Origin: UBA940 sp031548515
Lineage (GTDB): Bacteria; Bacteroidota; Bacteroidia; Bacteroidales; Rikenellaceae
DNA: 39,758 nt
Direction: 5' to 3'
Assembly (NCBI GenBank): GCA_031548515.1
Contig: JAVBRB010000038.1
Location: 1 to 39,758, forward strand
Below the pieces are notes generated by a model, which was not told the origin of the DNA, did no database searches, and saw only the letters and a program-made list of their open reading frames with translations. The stretch's first letter is position 1. Each line of letters begins with the position of its first letter. This document shows, piece after piece, positions 6,772-15,337 of the stretch. The position numbers and the translations under genes were made by a program.

Positions 6772-7776
6772 TTATATCCCGGCGAGGAATTCCATAGTGT
6801 CGCGACCGTCGGGATAATCCGTGAGGGATGGCCGTTGGGTTTCGCCGAAACAGGTAGCGCGAGGATGGGCTATCTTCCCTGCAACGCATTGTATTTCTCC
6901 GTCGTGTGCAGATATCCAATCCGCCGCTTCAGATGGGTTATCGTAGAATGAATAGTTTATGCGGCTTACTGTGGTCGGGAATTCGCAACCCTCGACCAGG
7001 ACATTGATCCCACAATCGACGAATGCCTGCCCGTTCAGTTCAAGCAAAGCCTTAACCTGCCTGTAATTGTTAAGGTATTTCGGATTCATCTCTGCGGCAT
7101 TGGCAGACAGGACGTTTTGCAAAGTGTGGATGTCATAATTCCGGGGAACGAAAACAAGGCTCACGTTGCGGCAACCAAGACCCGAATACGACATTATGTC
7201 CCCGCTAAGGCCAGCCAGTTCTTCCCGGGTTTCGGTCCCGTCGAGCACGGCCGTCGACCAACGGCTTCCACGCAGCAGTACAGGTATTTCCCGGTATCTC
7301 TCTCGCAGAGCCATTGCCGTATTATCGCCGCCCATAGCGATCACCGCATCGGGCGTTTCGCTGCCGGCGTATACCGAAACGGGAAGCCCGGGTGCGATGC
7401 CGAGCAGTTCGCTTACGATATACGACATCAGCATGCTGTCCTTCGACGACGGTTTCACGGCAGCGCAGTGTCCTGCAGCAAGCACACACAGCAAATCATG
7501 GAAACCGACAAACGGTATGTTGCCTGCCATGATGATCAGCACATTTTTCGGCTTGTCCACGGGAATGCCGGAGCAGGCGGAAAGCCACGTCTGCAAAGCA
7601 TTGGCGGAGAGCATGCACTCCGCTATATTCCGGGCGGCGCGTTCTATTTCGGCAGGCAGGAACCACGGATTTGCCAAGGCTGCACGCCGTACGGTATCCC
7701 TGGTGCAGGCGTCCGTTCCGAACAGTGCAAGCCGGCGGCCCAGTTCCGAAAATATTCCGGTAATCTTCTGTTCCAT
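6772..7776 (-). CDS. LuxC-like acyl-CoA (fatty acid) reductase
   Basis: The 334-aa protein belongs to the LuxC branch of the aldehyde dehydrogenase superfamily, which reduces acyl-CoA or acyl-enzyme to aldehyde with NAD(P)H. It is shorter than LuxC of luminous bacteria (about 480 aa), as is common for Bacteroidota members. Visible elements are NVLIIMAGNIPFVGFHD (79-94, nucleotide-binding side), AVKPSSKDS (106-114) and YSGLGCRNVS with the likely nucleophile Cys202. The start MEQKITGIFSELG fits. It stands alone: there are no luxE, luxD or ferredoxin genes beside it. Physiological substrate is unknown; aldehyde production for lipid or alcohol metabolism is inference. Confidence 0.8.
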   Translation of the reverse strand: MEQKITGIFSELGRRLALFGTDACTRDTVRRAALANPWFLPAEIERAARNIAECMLSANALQTWLSACSGIPVDKPKNVLIIMAGNIPFVGFHDLLCVLAAGHCAAVKPSSKDSMLMSYIVSELLGIAPGLPVSVYAGSETPDAVIAMGGDNTAMALRERYREIPVLLRGSRWSTAVLDGTETREELAGLSGDIMSYSGLGCRNVSLVFVPRNYDIHTLQNVLSANAAEMNPKYLNNYRQVKALLELNGQAFVDCGINVLVEGCEFPTTVSRINYSFYDNPSEAADWISAHDGEIQCVAGKIAHPRATCFGETQRPSLTDYPDGRDTMEFLAGI

Positions 7777-7927
7777 GCTGCAAAATTATCCGTTTCCACT
7801 GAAATATCCCCATTTTTCGCACAACTTTTATGTTTTCGCAGCTGGAGATAATGACCTCGCGACTGGGGATGCTGAAAACATTGCCGCGGCACCCGATCAA
7901 ACTCAACAGGATTTTTTTTTGAAATTA

Positions 7928-7959
7928 TTTGGCCGGAAAGCCGAATAGTCATATATTTG
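7928..7959 (+). promoter_or_regulatory. Bacteroidota-type promoter of rho
   Basis: TTTG at 7928-7931, a 20-nt spacer and TATATTTG at 7952-7959 match the TTTG-N19-21-TAnnTTTG consensus. Transcription would begin near 7966, giving a leader of about 68 nt to the ATG at 8034. This rules out the upstream in-frame ATG at 7929, which lies inside the promoter. Confidence 0.75.
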
Positions 7960-8033
7960 TTTCGAAATACACCTCGCAGGCTGTCTGCCCACGGCCTTCA
8001 ATCACAGATAAAACATACTCATTTCATACATTT

Positions 8034-9839
8034 ATGCAAGACTCTCAAGCGCTTGAGGATAAAAGTTTGTCCGAACTGCGCATCATAGCCAAAGCTCTCG
8101 GTATTAAGGGGCAGTTCAAAAAAGATGAACTCATAGCCCGTATAATAGAAGATGGAGCGGCTTTGCCGACTAATGATACTATCGAAGAAAAAGCCGTCGA
8201 GGAGGAAGAACCCAGGCGTCGCGGAAGGCGTCCAAAAATAGGATATAACCGCATAGAATCGGTGGAGCATCCGTCCGTCGCACACGCCGGAACGGCTGTA
8301 GAACCACCGCTGCCGCATGTCCCGGGCGAAAAGGAAGAAACCGGAGATCCCGGCCAACCGTCAGGCGCTGCCGACGTAGCGGAGGGAGGCGGCATCCCGA
8401 TAGCAGAACCGTCCGGGCCAAAGAAACGCGGACGCAAACGCATCGGGCAGGAATCGACCCGGATGGAGAAATCCGGGGAACAGAACGCCGAAGATGCAGA
8501 TTCGATGTCTGAAACCCTTCGGCCGCACACAGGCGTAGCTGCGGAGCAGCAAGGAGGAAAGCGGGCATTAAATGCCGAAGGCGGCAATAATACAGGAGTG
8601 CCTGCGGAAACCCGGGAAATACCGCAGCGCAAAGATGACAATCGCAATAAACCGCAACAGAATCAGAAAAACAAGCAGAAAAACGGCAATATCCGTTCCC
8701 ACGGTGAGGCGCGCGACGAATTTACAGGCAATGTGGAAGGAGAGGGAGTTCTCGAGGTAATGCCAGATGGATACGGATTCCTGCGTTCGGCCGACTACAA
8801 CTACCTCAATTCTCCCGACGATATTTACGTTTCTCCCTCTCAGATAAAGCTTTTCAGCCTCAAACCGGGCGATACGGTACAGGGTGTCATACGCCCGCCG
8901 AAAGAAGGCGAGAAATATTTTCCGCTCGTCAAAGTCAACATGATAAACGGCCTGCATCCCGACCTGGTGCGCGACCGTGTACAGTTCGAGTTCATGACGC
9001 CGCTTTTCCCCGATGAGAAGTTCAATCTGACCGGCAACGGCCACAATAGCCTTTCGTCGCGCGTTGTGGACCTCTTCTCGCCGATAGGCAAAGGCCAGCG
9101 CGGACTCATCGTCGCTCAGCCGAAGACCGGTAAGACCGTGCTGTTGCAGAACATCGCCAATGCAATTGCAGACAACCATCCGGAAGTTTATATGATCGTG
9201 CTCCTGATCGACGAACGTCCGGAGGAAGTGACGGAAATGGCCCGCAACGTAAAGGCCGAGGTGATCGCCTCGACATTCGACGAGCAGGCTTCGCGCCACG
9301 TCAAAGTTGCGGAAATGGTGTTGGACAAGGCAAAACGCATGGTCGAATGCGGACAGGATGTGGTGATATTCCTCGACTCGATAACCCGCCTCGCGCGTGC
9401 CTATAACACCGTCCAGCCGGCATCAGGCAAAGTTCTCTCCGGCGGTGTGGACGCCAATGCGCTGCACAAGCCCAAGAGGTTCTTCGGCGCCGCGAGAAAC
9501 ACGGAAGAACGCGGTTCGCTGACCATCATTGCAACGGCACTTATCGATACCGGTTCGAAGATGGACGAAGTGATCTTCGAGGAGTTCAAGGGTACGGGCA
9601 ACATGGAACTCCAGTTGGACCGCAAACTCGCCAACAAGCGCATATATCCGGCCGTGGACGTCGTCGCATCCGGCACCCGCCGCGAAGACCTGCTGCTCAG
9701 CAAGGACGTGCTGCAAAAGACATGGATCCTGCGCCGTTACCTCTCCGACATGAATTCTGTGGAGGCTATGGAAGAGATCAAAAAGCACATGGAGAACACA
9801 CGCGACAACGAAGAACTGCTCGTCACGATGAATTCGTAA
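8034..9839 (+). CDS. rho: Transcription termination factor Rho with long disordered insert
   Basis: A 601-aa hexameric RNA-dependent ATPase that ends transcription at unstructured RNA. Start 8034 (MQDSQALEDKSLSEL) is chosen over 7929 because the promoter overlaps the latter. The Rho_N SAP-like domain is at 8-42. Residues about 45-230 are low-complexity, charged, Pro/Gly/Gln/Asn-rich, with basic RRRGRRPK (61-68) and KKRGRKR (130-136) patches and an Asn/Gln/Lys run near 203-220. Then come the cold-shock-like RNA-binding domain (VLEVMPDGYGFLRS, 239-252), P-loop AQPKTGKT (361-368), Walker B DVVIFLDSITRLARA and the R-loop region. E. coli Rho has 419 aa and lacks the insert. The stop is followed by an intrinsic terminator. 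Confidence 0.97.
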   Translation: MQDSQALEDKSLSELRIIAKALGIKGQFKKDELIARIIEDGAALPTNDTIEEKAVEEEEPRRRGRRPKIGYNRIESVEHPSVAHAGTAVEPPLPHVPGEKEETGDPGQPSGAADVAEGGGIPIAEPSGPKKRGRKRIGQESTRMEKSGEQNAEDADSMSETLRPHTGVAAEQQGGKRALNAEGGNNTGVPAETREIPQRKDDNRNKPQQNQKNKQKNGNIRSHGEARDEFTGNVEGEGVLEVMPDGYGFLRSADYNYLNSPDDIYVSPSQIKLFSLKPGDTVQGVIRPPKEGEKYFPLVKVNMINGLHPDLVRDRVQFEFMTPLFPDEKFNLTGNGHNSLSSRVVDLFSPIGKGQRGLIVAQPKTGKTVLLQNIANAIADNHPEVYMIVLLIDERPEEVTEMARNVKAEVIASTFDEQASRHVKVAEMVLDKAKRMVECGQDVVIFLDSITRLARAYNTVQPASGKVLSGGVDANALHKPKRFFGAARNTEERGSLTIIATALIDTGSKMDEVIFEEFKGTGNMELQLDRKLANKRIYPAVDVVASGTRREDLLLSKDVLQKTWILRRYLSDMNSVEAMEEIKKHMENTRDNEELLVTMNS

Positions 9840-9859
9840 CGGCATGATTCATAAACAAG

Positions 9860-9884
9860 AAAAAGCCTCTTCGGAGGCTTTTTT
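9860..9884. terminator. Bidirectional intrinsic terminator between rho and the patatin gene
   Basis: AAAAAGCCTC (9860-9869), loop TTCG and GAGGCTTTTT (9874-9883) form a stable hairpin with A and T tracts on the two sides. It can serve both convergent genes. Confidence 0.92.
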
Positions 9885-9898
9885 ATATTCTGTATAGA

Positions 9899-12124
9899 TC
9901 AGAACATATACCCCGCCTGCACGTAAAACACCGGCGACTTGGTTACATTGGACCAACTGAACGACGCCATGACCGGGAAAAGCCGGAAATCATACCCGTA
10001 GTCTATCGACGCTCCGAAAAAGTTGTCTCCATAGGATAACAGCGTTGAAAAATCGTTGTTGGAGAGCGCATAGTTGAATGATGCCGAAACATAATGCCTC
10101 GAAGCTATGCGCTGGCGAACCTGCAGCTTGGCGGAAAGAAATATGTGCGGCGCGGCTTCCATGTAGCTTATTCCGTCGAAAGGCATCTGCTGTGGAAGAT
10201 ACCTGCCGAAAAATTTGCCTCCGACCATGTTCAACATGGGAAACGGGATGTCGCTTCCCAGGAGTACGCGGCCGTAAAGGCTGGGAATCAATGAGAAACG
10301 CCTTGAAAGGGGTATCGCCGTCATCCAAGAGTATGAGATCGCCGAAAACGGAATGTGGCCGTTGTACTTCACGAAATTATCGGTATACATATCGAAACCC
10401 AACGAGAGCGCCGATCCGCGTTGGGCAAAGTACGGATGGTTGAGCGTTTCGTAGTCGACACTGGCATAATAGCTTATCATTCCCTCCGGCTCCAACTGCA
10501 TCGGTTCGCCTTCGTGATCGAAGAGCAGATGGCGGAACGAATAATACTCGTATCTCAATCCGAGCGCCAATTTGAGGTTTTGGCGCAGGAAATTAATGTC
10601 GTTGAAACTCGCGGCGACAAGATTGTGGTCGTATGTCGTATTGAAGTACTTGTTGCCGTTGTCGTAGATGTTGATATTGTTGTGGTTGAACGTATAATCG
10701 AATTTAAAATAACTTAGCGGCGAGGTGAAGAACGAATAATCAACCTGCGCCATTATCCTCCGTCCCAGGCGGGCCGTCAGCGATGCCTCCATATGGATTT
10801 TTTCACCCAACCTGAAAGTGCGGTTGCCGATCGCCGAAGCGATTTCTTCGGAGTCAACGTTCACGCCGATATTCAGCGAGTTGTTCCTTTTTTCGTCAAG
10901 ATGGAAATGCAGGTTATATCCGTCCAGCGTATCGCTGAGCGAGTAATATGCGTTCGAATATGTCGAGGTGGCCGTCAGTATCGACACGCAGTGGTTCAAT
11001 GAGGCTATGTTCGTGTCGGAGTCCTGCTTCATGCGGCATTTCCGCATCACCCAATTCCTCTCGCGCGGCTCCAGTTTATCGAAACTGATGTCGTAAACAT
11101 GAAAATCCCCCCTTTCGTTGAGCGAAAGGTATGGCCCGTGCGGCGCGGGAATGAAATCGTCGGCTATCCCTATCGCCGGTTTAAGATCCAGAAGGCTGTC
11201 CCACTCGGCCAGTGCGGCCTCCTGTCCGCGGTGTATCAGACTGTCGAGTGCAGGCAGATTGAAACTGGCCGACGAATATCCTTCGACATTCACTTTCATG
11301 TAGACATCGGTGAGGCTTATGTTCCGGCGGTAAGTGTTCTGCTGCATTACCAGGTCGACGATCTGAGTCAATATGGCAGCCGCTCCCGTAAGTTCGTCCT
11401 TGTCCTTCAGTTCAGATTGGACATCGACGCCTATTATTATGTCCGCCCCCATATCCATCGCCACATTAGTCGGGAAATTATTCAGCATACCTCCGTCGAC
11501 AAGAACCATGTCGCCTATGTAAACCGGCGAGAAGACCGCCGGAATGGCCATGCTGGCCCTCATGGCGGTCGACAGCACCCCCTCCTTAAACACGACGGGC
11601 TTGCCGTCGACAATGTCCGCCGCAACGCATGCGAACGGTATGGGAAGGTCCCTGAAATTTATCGAATCATGGTATCCCACCATCAGATCATTGAAAAGCA
11701 TTTCCAGATTGGCGCCGTTTATAAGTCCGCCGAAGCCCTCCATACGCTTGCCGAACGTCAGCGAAACAAGGTATTTGGAGTCTGTTTCTTTCTGTGAAAA
11801 AGTCCGGTAACGGCGTTCCGATCTGTCGCTGAGCAATAAATTCCAGTCCTGGCTCATTACCATGCTGTCGAGCTGGTCTGGCGTGTATCCGATACAATAC
11901 AATCCTCCTATAATAGACCCCATACTCGTACCCACTATCATGTCGATAGGTATCCCCGCTTCTTCGATGACCCTCAGGGCGCCGATATGGGCGACTCCTT
12001 TCGCACCTCCGCCGCTCAGCACGACGGCAACTTTTTTGCGTCCGGGATCGTCCTGTTTTTGGGCCGGCAGGATACCGGGAAACAGGAGTGTTGCGGCAAA
12101 TAATATGTAAAGGATCTTTTTCAT
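9899..12124 (-). CDS. Patatin-like phospholipase fused to an outer-membrane barrel (type Vd secretion-like)
   Basis: 741 aa from the MKK start at 12124; an upstream in-frame ATG at 12160 lies inside the promoter and would precede the signal peptide by 12 residues. Order: signal peptide (MKKILYILFAATLLFPGILPAQ), patatin domain with oxyanion loop GGGAKG (38-43), nucleophile motif GTSMG (Ser67) and DGG (Asp210), a POTRA-like segment around 330-400, and a BamA-like 16-strand-type barrel ending in YVQAGYMF, with the C-terminal Phe typical of an outer-membrane insertion signal. The layout equals PlpD/FplA-type autotransporters, which expose a lipase at or beyond the outer membrane. The phospholipase activity is predicted from the intact Ser-Asp dyad. 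Confidence 0.9.
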   Translation of the reverse strand: MKKILYILFAATLLFPGILPAQKQDDPGRKKVAVVLSGGGAKGVAHIGALRVIEEAGIPIDMIVGTSMGSIIGGLYCIGYTPDQLDSMVMSQDWNLLLSDRSERRYRTFSQKETDSKYLVSLTFGKRMEGFGGLINGANLEMLFNDLMVGYHDSINFRDLPIPFACVAADIVDGKPVVFKEGVLSTAMRASMAIPAVFSPVYIGDMVLVDGGMLNNFPTNVAMDMGADIIIGVDVQSELKDKDELTGAAAILTQIVDLVMQQNTYRRNISLTDVYMKVNVEGYSSASFNLPALDSLIHRGQEAALAEWDSLLDLKPAIGIADDFIPAPHGPYLSLNERGDFHVYDISFDKLEPRERNWVMRKCRMKQDSDTNIASLNHCVSILTATSTYSNAYYSLSDTLDGYNLHFHLDEKRNNSLNIGVNVDSEEIASAIGNRTFRLGEKIHMEASLTARLGRRIMAQVDYSFFTSPLSYFKFDYTFNHNNINIYDNGNKYFNTTYDHNLVAASFNDINFLRQNLKLALGLRYEYYSFRHLLFDHEGEPMQLEPEGMISYYASVDYETLNHPYFAQRGSALSLGFDMYTDNFVKYNGHIPFSAISYSWMTAIPLSRRFSLIPSLYGRVLLGSDIPFPMLNMVGGKFFGRYLPQQMPFDGISYMEAAPHIFLSAKLQVRQRIASRHYVSASFNYALSNNDFSTLLSYGDNFFGASIDYGYDFRLFPVMASFSWSNVTKSPVFYVQAGYMF

Positions 12125-12137
12125 CTCGACATCATTG

Positions 12138-12170
12138 CAAATGTAAGAATATTTCTGCAATCATACCAAA
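12138..12170 (-). promoter_or_regulatory. Promoter of the patatin-barrel gene
   Basis: On the minus strand, TTTG (12170-12167), a 21-nt spacer and TACATTTG (12145-12138) match the Bacteroidota consensus. The transcription start would be near 12131, so the leader before the ATG at 12124 is very short. This supports the 12124 start over 12160. Confidence 0.75.
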
Positions 12171-12312
12171 AACGACCGCTCCGTAAAGCCGGTCCGTTCG
12201 ATATTCGGGCAATCAAAATATTTACAGGCATTTTGGACAGTTGCAAACATATCAATGAATGTGCCGCATCCTGATTGCCCGTGTTTTTAAATGAACTGCC
12301 CGTTGAAAGCAG

Positions 12313-12362
12313 CGGAATCAGTCCTTTCAGTTACCTCCCTCGCAAAATGCATCCATCAGCCG
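12313..12362 (+). repeat. Degenerate fragment of the dispersed repeat (copy 2)
   Basis: A 22-nt segment at 12323-12344, from CCTTTCAGTTACC to CTCCCTCGCA, is identical to the middle of the copy at 15163-15337. Flanking bases (GGAAT on the left, ATGC-TCCA-C on the right) also align. The outer parts of the 175-bp element are not recognisable, so this is a truncated or diverged copy. It lies in the gap between the divergent patatin and rhamnosidase genes. Confidence 0.7.
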
Positions 12363-12419
12363 GACGGATTCCATCACCACAAACACAGGTCCGGCTAATT
12401 CCACTTACCGGCGGAGAAA

Positions 12420-12441
12420 GGTATTTTGTTGATAAAATACC
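12420..12441. repeat. Perfect 8-bp palindrome upstream of the GH78 gene
   Basis: GGTATTTT (12420-12427) and AAAATACC (12434-12441) flank GTTGAT. It lies about 110 nt before the GH78 start in the divergent intergenic region, where an operator would be expected. No T tract supports a terminator. The rest of 12171-12547 holds only the repeat fragment and a weak -7 box. Confidence 0.5.
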
Positions 12442-12473
12442 GCAGGGAATGAGGGTGCGAGCATTTAAATCAC

Positions 12474-12481
12474 TATCTTTA
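12474..12481 (+). promoter_or_regulatory. Weak -7 box for GH78 gene
   Basis: TATCTTTA matches TAnnTTTG at all but the last base, 66 nt before the ATG. There is no TTTG at the expected -33 spacing, so the call is weak. Confidence 0.3.
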
Positions 12482-12547
12482 CGGCACACTGCCGTTCCGC
12501 CTTGCGGAATATGAACGGCTGTTGCATAAAACCAAAACCCGTGCTGC

Positions 12548-15169
12548 ATGAAAACTTTTCTGAAACTCACACCCATCCTTATTCTAATGGTCGCCGCCGG
12601 ATGTTCGAAACAAACGGCCATTACAGGCATGAAATGCGAGTATGCCACCCAACCTGTAAACGTGGACGAACTGTCGCCCCGCTTTACATGGATATATGCC
12701 GGCGACTATTCGCAAGCATCTTTCGAACTTTGCATCGCCACTTCGTCCGGCCTGCTGGCCTCCGGAAAGGCCGATGTCTGGTCATCCGGAAGGATAGAGA
12801 GCGGCCGTTCCTTTGCGGCATTTCCGGGTAAAACCCTCGAATCCGGAAAACAATATTTCTGGCAGGTCCGTACTTTCGATCCGGACGGCAGGGAACTGCT
12901 GTCACCGGTCGCATCGTTCCGTACCGCAAAAATGGAGGAGGCTGAGTGGACTGCCCATTGGATAACCGACGGACACGATATGAATTACGGTCCGTCGCCC
13001 ATGTTCCGCAAGTCGTTTACAGTCGGGAAAAAAGTGAAACAGGCATATGCATGTGTAACGGGAGTGGGATTCTACGAACTTTTTGTGAACGGCAAAAGGG
13101 TGGGGGACGAATACCTCGACCCGGGATTCACGCATTACGACAAGAGAATCCTTTATTCCACCTACGATGTCACTAAGATGCTGGACAGCGGCGACAATGC
13201 CATTGCGGCGGTACTCGGCAATTCATTCTACAACTGGCAGTCGCAGTCGACATGGAATTTCGACCGTGCCCGTTGGCGCGACCGGCCGCGGATGATATGC
13301 GAGCTGAAGATCGACTACGCGGACGGATCTTCCGAAACAGTGGTTACCGACGACAGTTGGAAGACCGCGACAGGGCCATACCTTTTTAATAATATGTTCA
13401 GCGGCGATATCTACGATGCACGGCTTCTGGAAGACGGCTGGAACGATGCCGGTTTCGACGACAGCGTATGGAGCCAGGCCGTGGAAGCGGTTTCTCCGAC
13501 CGAACGGCTTCAGTCGCAAATGATGCCGCCGATGAGAATAACGCAGGAAATCGCACCTGTCTCCGGACGGGAATTTCCGGGTAATATCGAAGTGTACGAT
13601 TTCGGTGTCAACCTGACAGGTTTCTGCCGCCTGAAGGTGAAAGGGGAAGCCGGTACGAAGGTGAGACTCACATACGCCGAAATGATAAAGTCCGACGGAC
13701 GCCTCGAACCGGGCAATATAAATATCTATTTCCATCCCGCAGATCCTGCAAATGAGGTTTTCCAGTCCGACGTCTATTACCTTAAAGGCGGCGGAGAAGA
13801 GGTCTTCGTGCCTAGCTTTAATTACAAGGGTTTCCGGTATGTGGAGGTAGAGAGCGACCGGCCTGTGGAAATATCGAAAGACGGTCTCACCGCACTGTTC
13901 ATCAATACGGATGTCGAACGCGTCGGGACTTTCAGCTGCTCCAACGACATGCTGAACAAGGTGTACGAAGCCACGATGCGCTCATACCTCGGCAACCTGC
14001 ACAGTATACCTACGGATTGCCCGCAAAGGGAAAAAAACGGATGGACGGCCGACGCCTACCTTGCCGTCGACCTCGGGCTGCTCAACTACGACGGCATCAA
14101 ATTCTACGAGAAGTGGCTCACAGACATCATCGACAACCAGCGCCCCGACGGAAGCATCTCGGGGATAATCCCGACCGACACATGGGGCTATGCCGACTGG
14201 ATAGGGCCGGTATGGGACGCTGCAATGTTCATCATTCCTTATGCTCTGTACAACTATTACGGGGATGCCAAAGGGATAGGGATGATGTATCCCGTATGCG
14301 AAAGATATCTCGGTTATCTCCGGGACCGCGAAGTTGACGGAACCGTAACATATGGGATCGGCGACTGGTTGCCGTGGAAGACGAAAACCCCTACAGAGTA
14401 TACCTCCACATGTTTCTATTACTGGGACAATGTGCTTATGTCGCGTTTCGCCGGGATCCTCGGTCGTGACGGTTCGCAGTACGACGCAAAAGCGGATTCT
14501 CTGCGCAATTACATCAACGAACGTTATTTCGATGCCGGTAAACTGACGTACTCCAACGGTTCGCAGAACGCTCTCGCCGTTGCGCTGATGTTCGACATCG
14601 TCCCGGAAGAATACCGGGAGGAGGCGGCCGCCAATCTCGCCCGTATGATACGGACGAACGGTTATTTCATCGACTCCGGCGTGATGGGCAGCAAAATGAT
14701 ACCGCGTGCGCTTGCCCGCTACGGCTATTTCGACACTGCTTTTCGTATGATAACGCAAGATAAGGCTCCGTCATGGGGCTACTGGATACGGCAGGGGCAT
14801 ACGACACTGCCCGAAACGTGGACAATGGCTGAGAATTTCGCCGACGCGTCGCTCAACCATGTTTTCTTCGGCGATGTTTCGGCATGGATGACCAACTACC
14901 TGGCAGGGATCCGTTTCGATGAAACCGTCCCCGGTTTTAAGCACTTTGTTATCGCCCCCGTATATCCCGAGGGACTAGAATGGGTGAAAGCCGAATACAA
15001 TTCGGTGAACGGGCCGATTGCGTCGTCATGGAAGAGGAAAGGTAACGAGGTAATACTCGAAGTCACTGTTCCTGCCAACACGACGGCTACGGTTGTCACG
15101 GACAGGGAGAATATCGTCAATGGCGGCAAATATTCATTCACATTCGTCCCGGCTACGGATTACAAATAA
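12548..15169 (+). CDS. GH78 alpha-L-rhamnosidase lipoprotein
   Basis: An 873-aa inverting glycosidase that removes terminal alpha-L-rhamnose from plant glycans or glycosides. The lipobox VAAGC places lipidation at Cys19, so it is exported and membrane anchored. Domain order follows the family: N-terminal beta-sandwiches (about 25-130, and 140-310 containing GVGFYELFVNGKRVGD), a concanavalin-like domain (320-450), an (alpha/alpha)6 barrel (455-790) and a C-terminal beta domain. Asp490, Glu495 and Asp502 in DCPQREKNGWTAD match in spacing the Asp567/Glu572/Asp579 set of Bacillus RhaB; Glu756 in PETWTMAE fits the general base. No SusC/D pair is adjacent. Its last codons and stop overlap the outer 9-mer of repeat copy 3. 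Confidence 0.93.
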   Translation: MKTFLKLTPILILMVAAGCSKQTAITGMKCEYATQPVNVDELSPRFTWIYAGDYSQASFELCIATSSGLLASGKADVWSSGRIESGRSFAAFPGKTLESGKQYFWQVRTFDPDGRELLSPVASFRTAKMEEAEWTAHWITDGHDMNYGPSPMFRKSFTVGKKVKQAYACVTGVGFYELFVNGKRVGDEYLDPGFTHYDKRILYSTYDVTKMLDSGDNAIAAVLGNSFYNWQSQSTWNFDRARWRDRPRMICELKIDYADGSSETVVTDDSWKTATGPYLFNNMFSGDIYDARLLEDGWNDAGFDDSVWSQAVEAVSPTERLQSQMMPPMRITQEIAPVSGREFPGNIEVYDFGVNLTGFCRLKVKGEAGTKVRLTYAEMIKSDGRLEPGNINIYFHPADPANEVFQSDVYYLKGGGEEVFVPSFNYKGFRYVEVESDRPVEISKDGLTALFINTDVERVGTFSCSNDMLNKVYEATMRSYLGNLHSIPTDCPQREKNGWTADAYLAVDLGLLNYDGIKFYEKWLTDIIDNQRPDGSISGIIPTDTWGYADWIGPVWDAAMFIIPYALYNYYGDAKGIGMMYPVCERYLGYLRDREVDGTVTYGIGDWLPWKTKTPTEYTSTCFYYWDNVLMSRFAGILGRDGSQYDAKADSLRNYINERYFDAGKLTYSNGSQNALAVALMFDIVPEEYREEAAANLARMIRTNGYFIDSGVMGSKMIPRALARYGYFDTAFRMITQDKAPSWGYWIRQGHTTLPETWTMAENFADASLNHVFFGDVSAWMTNYLAGIRFDETVPGFKHFVIAPVYPEGLEWVKAEYNSVNGPIASSWKRKGNEVILEVTVPANTTATVVTDRENIVNGGKYSFTFVPATDYK

Positions 15170-15337
15170 ACCTCCTCGCAGCAAAGATACGAGGTATCGG
15201 ATGGAATTAATTTGTGTTGTCGAAGCAGAACTTCGGGGAATGGACCCTTTCAGTTACCTCCCTCGCATGATGCCTCCACCGGCCTGCGGCCGATGATAGG
15301 CGCTCGGGCGGTGATTGTTTTGCTGCGCAAAACAATT
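15163..15337 (+). repeat. Dispersed structured intergenic repeat, copy 3
   Basis: A 175-bp block homologous along its length to the minus strand of 6742-6569. It begins with CAAATAAAC, which contains the GH78 stop codon, and ends AAAACAATT. Internal dyads are CCTCG/CGAGG, CGGCC-TGC-GGCCG and TTGTTTTGC-TGC-GCAAAACAA; the last stem is longer and perfect here, while copy 1 has one mismatch. It contains the 22-nt core shared with 12323-12344. The remaining stretch to 15636 shows no credible gene, only a large dyad at 15487-15543. Confidence 0.85.

Noticed and set aside
6653..6919. 88-aa minus-strand frame at the end of the acyl-CoA reductase
   Set aside because: It overlaps the real gene in another frame and ends in the repeat.
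7929..8033. Upstream in-frame start for rho adding 35 residues
   Set aside because: It begins inside the consensus promoter at 7928-7959, and the extra residues do not resemble a Rho N-terminus.
12331..12648. 105-aa minus-strand frame in the divergent intergenic region
   Set aside because: It overlaps the GH78 start and the decayed repeat fragment and shows no protein-like features.
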